Source of the DNA: Bacillaceae bacterium OF18-1A
Lineage (GTDB): Bacteria > Bacillota > Bacilli > Bacillales > Bacillaceae_G
Direction of reading: 5' to 3'
Length of the DNA stretch: 64,000 bases
Assembly (NCBI GenBank): GCA_027694045.1
Contig: JAQEWB010000002.1
Coordinates: 682,001 to 746,000, forward strand
This document shows positions 62,090 through 64,000 of this stretch, in pieces; the stretch's first letter is position 1, and each line of letters opens with the position of its first letter. The position numbers were made by a program, and so were the translations under genes. The notes beneath the pieces are model-generated. The model searched no databases. It was not told the origin of the DNA and saw nothing but the letters and a program-made list of their open reading frames with translations.

Positions 62090-62117
62090 TACTATATGTA
62101 TGTGGGCGTGAGGTTGT
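62090..62117 (-). promoter_or_regulatory. Candidate SigK (and SigE) promoter of sigK
   Basis: Minus strand AC (62117-62116), 17-bp spacer, CATATAGTA (62098-62090), a perfect CATA-N3-TA. An overlapping CATACATA (62103-62096) could be a SigE -10, but its -35 is weak. Confidence 0.45.
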
Positions 62118-62245
62118 TTGTGTCTGTACTACATAAATATGGAACTCTTAGCTTTTGTCGAAAAAAACATACCATTTATACCTTGAATAAATTTTCCAAT
62201 GTATTACAATATGTTAAGTTCCAAAATTTTGAAAGAGGTGTTTTC

Positions 62246-63490
62246 ATGCGATACTTTACTTCACAAATAAGAACTCTTACAGTATTCACACTATCCTTTT
62301 TCTTACTGTCAGCTTGCGGACAACAAACTTCTTCTACAACAACAGAGACAACTAAACAGGATATTGCAGCATCAGAAGACAATAAAAAAACGGAAGATAA
62401 CCAAAAAGCTGAAGACAACACAAAGACTGAGAACAACACAAAAACTGGGAACAACACAAAAACTGAGAACAACACAAAAACTGAGAACAACGCAAAAACT
62501 GAGAACAACACAAAAACTGAGAACAACACAAAAACTGAGAACAACACAAAAACTGAGAACAACACAAAAACTGAGAACAACACAAAAACTGAGAACAACA
62601 CAAAAACTGAGAACAACACAAAAACTGAGAACAACACAAAAACTGAGAACAACACAAAAACTGAGAACAACACAAAAACTGAGAACAACACAAAAACTGA
62701 GAACAACACAAAAACTGAGAACAACACAAAAACTGAGAACAACACAAAAACTGAGAACAACACAAAAACTGAGAACAACACAAAAACTGAGAACAACACA
62801 AAAACTGAGAACAACACAAAAACTGAGAACAACACAAAAACTGAGAACAACACAAAAACTGAGAACAACACAAAAACTGAGAACAACACAAAAACTGAGA
62901 ACAACACAAAAACTGAGAACAACACAAAAACTGAGAACAACACAAAAACTGAGAACAACACAAAAACTGAGAACAACACAAAAACTGAGAACAACACAAA
63001 AACTGAGAACAACACAAAAACTGAGAACAACACAAAAACTGAGAACAACACAAAAACTGAGAACAATACAAAGGCTGAGAACAACACAAAAACTGAGAAC
63101 AACGCAAAAACTGAAAACAATACAAAGATTGAGAACAACGCAAAAACTGAGAACAACGCAAAAACTGAAGCAGAATCTAAAAACACACAAAAAGATCCAC
63201 AACCAGCTAAGCAACCAAATAAGCAAACTGATACTATTAAATTTACAAGTGAAGATGCTGTAAAAGTTCTAGAAAACAGAATGGGAGCTCGATCAGCTGA
63301 CATTCATTACGTCTCTGGAGAAGATCAACTAATCAGCACAATAAATGGCGTTAAGCTATATGACGTTTTATACACACGTGGTGATGGTGAACATCAACGT
63401 GCTTTCAATTTCGCAGTAGGCTCTGATGGAAATGTATACGATTGGTCGAAAGCTCAAGATGGTATTCTTCAACCACTTAACGGTAATTAA
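62246..63490 (+). CDS. Lipoprotein with a giant TKTENN tandem-repeat region
   Basis: 414 residues. Signal peptide with lipobox LSAC, giving a lipidated Cys24; a Thr/Asp/Lys linker; a repeat region of 41 hexapeptides of the form T-K-T-E-N-N (residues 59-304); then a ~100-residue non-repeat C-terminal domain (from FTSEDAVKVLENRMGA to DWSKAQDGILQPLNGN). ATG 62246 has AAAGAGGTG upstream; 50 further in-frame codons overlap the sigK promoter region. The repeat is highly polar with alternating Lys and Glu, probably an extended stalk holding the C-terminal domain away from the membrane. Function unknown. Has its own terminator. Confidence 0.85.
   Translation: MRYFTSQIRTLTVFTLSFFLLSACGQQTSSTTTETTKQDIAASEDNKKTEDNQKAEDNTKTENNTKTGNNTKTENNTKTENNAKTENNTKTENNTKTENNTKTENNTKTENNTKTENNTKTENNTKTENNTKTENNTKTENNTKTENNTKTENNTKTENNTKTENNTKTENNTKTENNTKTENNTKTENNTKTENNTKTENNTKTENNTKTENNTKTENNTKTENNTKTENNTKTENNTKTENNTKTENNTKTENNTKTENNTKTENNTKTENNTKAENNTKTENNAKTENNTKIENNAKTENNAKTEAESKNTQKDPQPAKQPNKQTDTIKFTSEDAVKVLENRMGARSADIHYVSGEDQLISTINGVKLYDVLYTRGDGEHQRAFNFAVGSDGNVYDWSKAQDGILQPLNGN
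62420..63157 (+). repeat. 41 tandem copies of an 18-bp unit
   Basis: Unit ACAAAAACTGAGAACAAC in frame with the lipoprotein gene. Units 6 to 35 (62510-63049) are identical; units 1-5 and 36-41 carry substitutions (ACA to GCA, GAG to GGG, ACT to ATT or GCT), so variation is confined to the ends. A degraded 42nd unit follows. Being a multiple of 3, copy changes keep the frame. Confidence 0.97.
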
Positions 63491-63510
63491 TAACTCTCTA
63501 TAAAACATAG

Positions 63511-63545
63511 TAAAAGCCAATCGAAATAAAATCGATTGGCTTTTA
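63511..63545. terminator. Bidirectional terminator after the lipoprotein gene
   Basis: AAAAGCCAATCGA/TCGATTGGCTTTT stem, loop AATAAAA, between convergent genes. Confidence 0.9.
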
Positions 63546-64000
63546 CTAATATTTTCTCCACATTTTCTTTCCGGTATGTGCATCTATGTAGCGAATTTCT
63601 CTGCTAAAATCAACAAATCCTTTATAATTTTCATCTGTCGTTTGTTTATATAGCAATTGGTATTTATCCCCTTCTCTGTCGACATCTATATGCCATTCTA
63701 AATTAACATGGAGAGCTTCTTTATATATTTCTAATGCTTTTTCTTTTGTTACTGTTGGGATTATTTCATATGTGAGCAATTCTTTTATTATATTGCTCGG
63801 CTCTCCTGAATAGTGCATCACAGCACCATTTTCCGCATTAATGTTAATCATATATTGTGTATGCTCTACGGGAATACCATTCACATATACAGAAAAGATA
63901 AATCTTTCAACTCCATCTTCTGCTTTTTCTCGTTCCTCCCAAAGATGAAGGTATTGTGTAACATCTGGAATAACTCGCTCTAAAAATTGAAGTGCTTTTT
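63546..64000 (-). CDS. Partial gene, C-terminal part with YcdB/PepSY-like repeats
   Basis: An open frame of at least 151 codons that enters from the right edge; its start is outside the window. The visible sequence contains KALQFLERVIPD, FSVYVNGIPVEHTQYMINI, GAVMHYSGEP, a second helix VTKEKALEIYKEAL, and RYIDAHTGKKMW at the end. The helix-plus-sheet pattern ending in 'D-A-x-T-G' resembles YcdB/YpeB/PepSY-type propeptide domains of secreted proteins. GTG 63884 is internal, not a start. Confidence 0.65.
   Translation of the reverse strand, partial: KALQFLERVIPDVTQYLHLWEEREKAEDGVERFIFSVYVNGIPVEHTQYMININAENGAVMHYSGEPSNIIKELLTYEIIPTVTKEKALEIYKEALHVNLEWHIDVDREGDKYQLLYKQTTDENYKGFVDFSREIRYIDAHTGKKMWRKY

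Noticed and set aside
62420..63157. Possible CRISPR array
   Set aside because: Units are directly adjacent 18-mers with no spacers and are in frame with a coding sequence.
62176..63303. Long open frames on both strands through the lipoprotein repeat (for example SVFVLF, CCSQFL or RTTQKL repeats)
   Set aside because: They arise because an 18-bp unit with no stop in several frames was multiplied. Only the plus-strand frame has a ribosome site, signal peptide and non-repeat C-terminal domain.

Overview
The window is a continuous piece of chromosome from a low-GC, endospore-forming Firmicute. Gene order closely follows the Bacillus subtilis yqe-yqf-yqg region. Several features point to the Bacillus cereus group: a vrrA-type gene, a complete sigK with no intervening element, and dispersed ~150 bp repeats resembling the bcr1 family. 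Almost all genes are housekeeping and most lie on the minus strand. Many use TTG or GTG starts chosen by a strong Shine-Dalgarno sequence. I see no prophage, IS transposase, CRISPR array or toxin cluster. The unusual content is in intergenic regions, a pseudogene, and one repeat-rich lipoprotein gene near the right end.

Left part (1-25 kb). pstS sits behind an almost ideal PhoP box, followed by pbpA, an MFS transporter (YqgE), sodA and a CAU-anticodon tRNA. Next come a DUF1189 protein, a LysM protein and ispG. The zinc uptake operon znuC-znuB-zur has a recognisable Zur operator. Then follow a YitT-family membrane protein, nfo, cshB, vrrA, ispH, the Nif3-like/TrmK pair, cccA and the dnaG-sigA macromolecular synthesis operon. 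The yqxD gene that precedes dnaG in B. subtilis survives here only as a decayed pseudogene. ppsR and ccpN follow.

Middle part (25-48 kb). recO-yqzL-era-cdd-dgkA-ybeY-pgpH-phoH-yqfD-yqfC-yqeY-rpsU is a ribosome, envelope and sporulation cluster. It is followed by mtaB-rsmE-prmA and the class I heat shock operon hrcA-grpE-dnaK-dnaJ with a perfect CIRCE element. hemW and lepA are separated by a self-contained HxlR-type regulator cassette, with its own terminator, promoter and a candidate operator. yqxA-gpr and rpsT follow; spoIIP, which lies between gpr and yqxA in B. subtilis, is absent at this place.

Right part (48-64 kb). holA, tiny yqzM, the late competence locus comEC-comEB-comEA with divergent comER, and the yqeM-rsfS-yqeK-nadD-yqeI-aroE-yqeH-yqeG operon. 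Then come sda, with a DnaA-box cluster upstream, psd and sigK. The window closes with a lipoprotein gene containing 41 tandem 18-bp units and a truncated gene running off the edge.

Recurrent noncoding structure: at least five bcr1-like elements (three near full length) flanked by ATAAA/TTTAT, plus fragments and a solo hairpin. Two of them lie between a gene's stop codon and what appears to be its original terminator. Functional assignments rest on motifs, length and conserved gene order read by eye; no database search was run.
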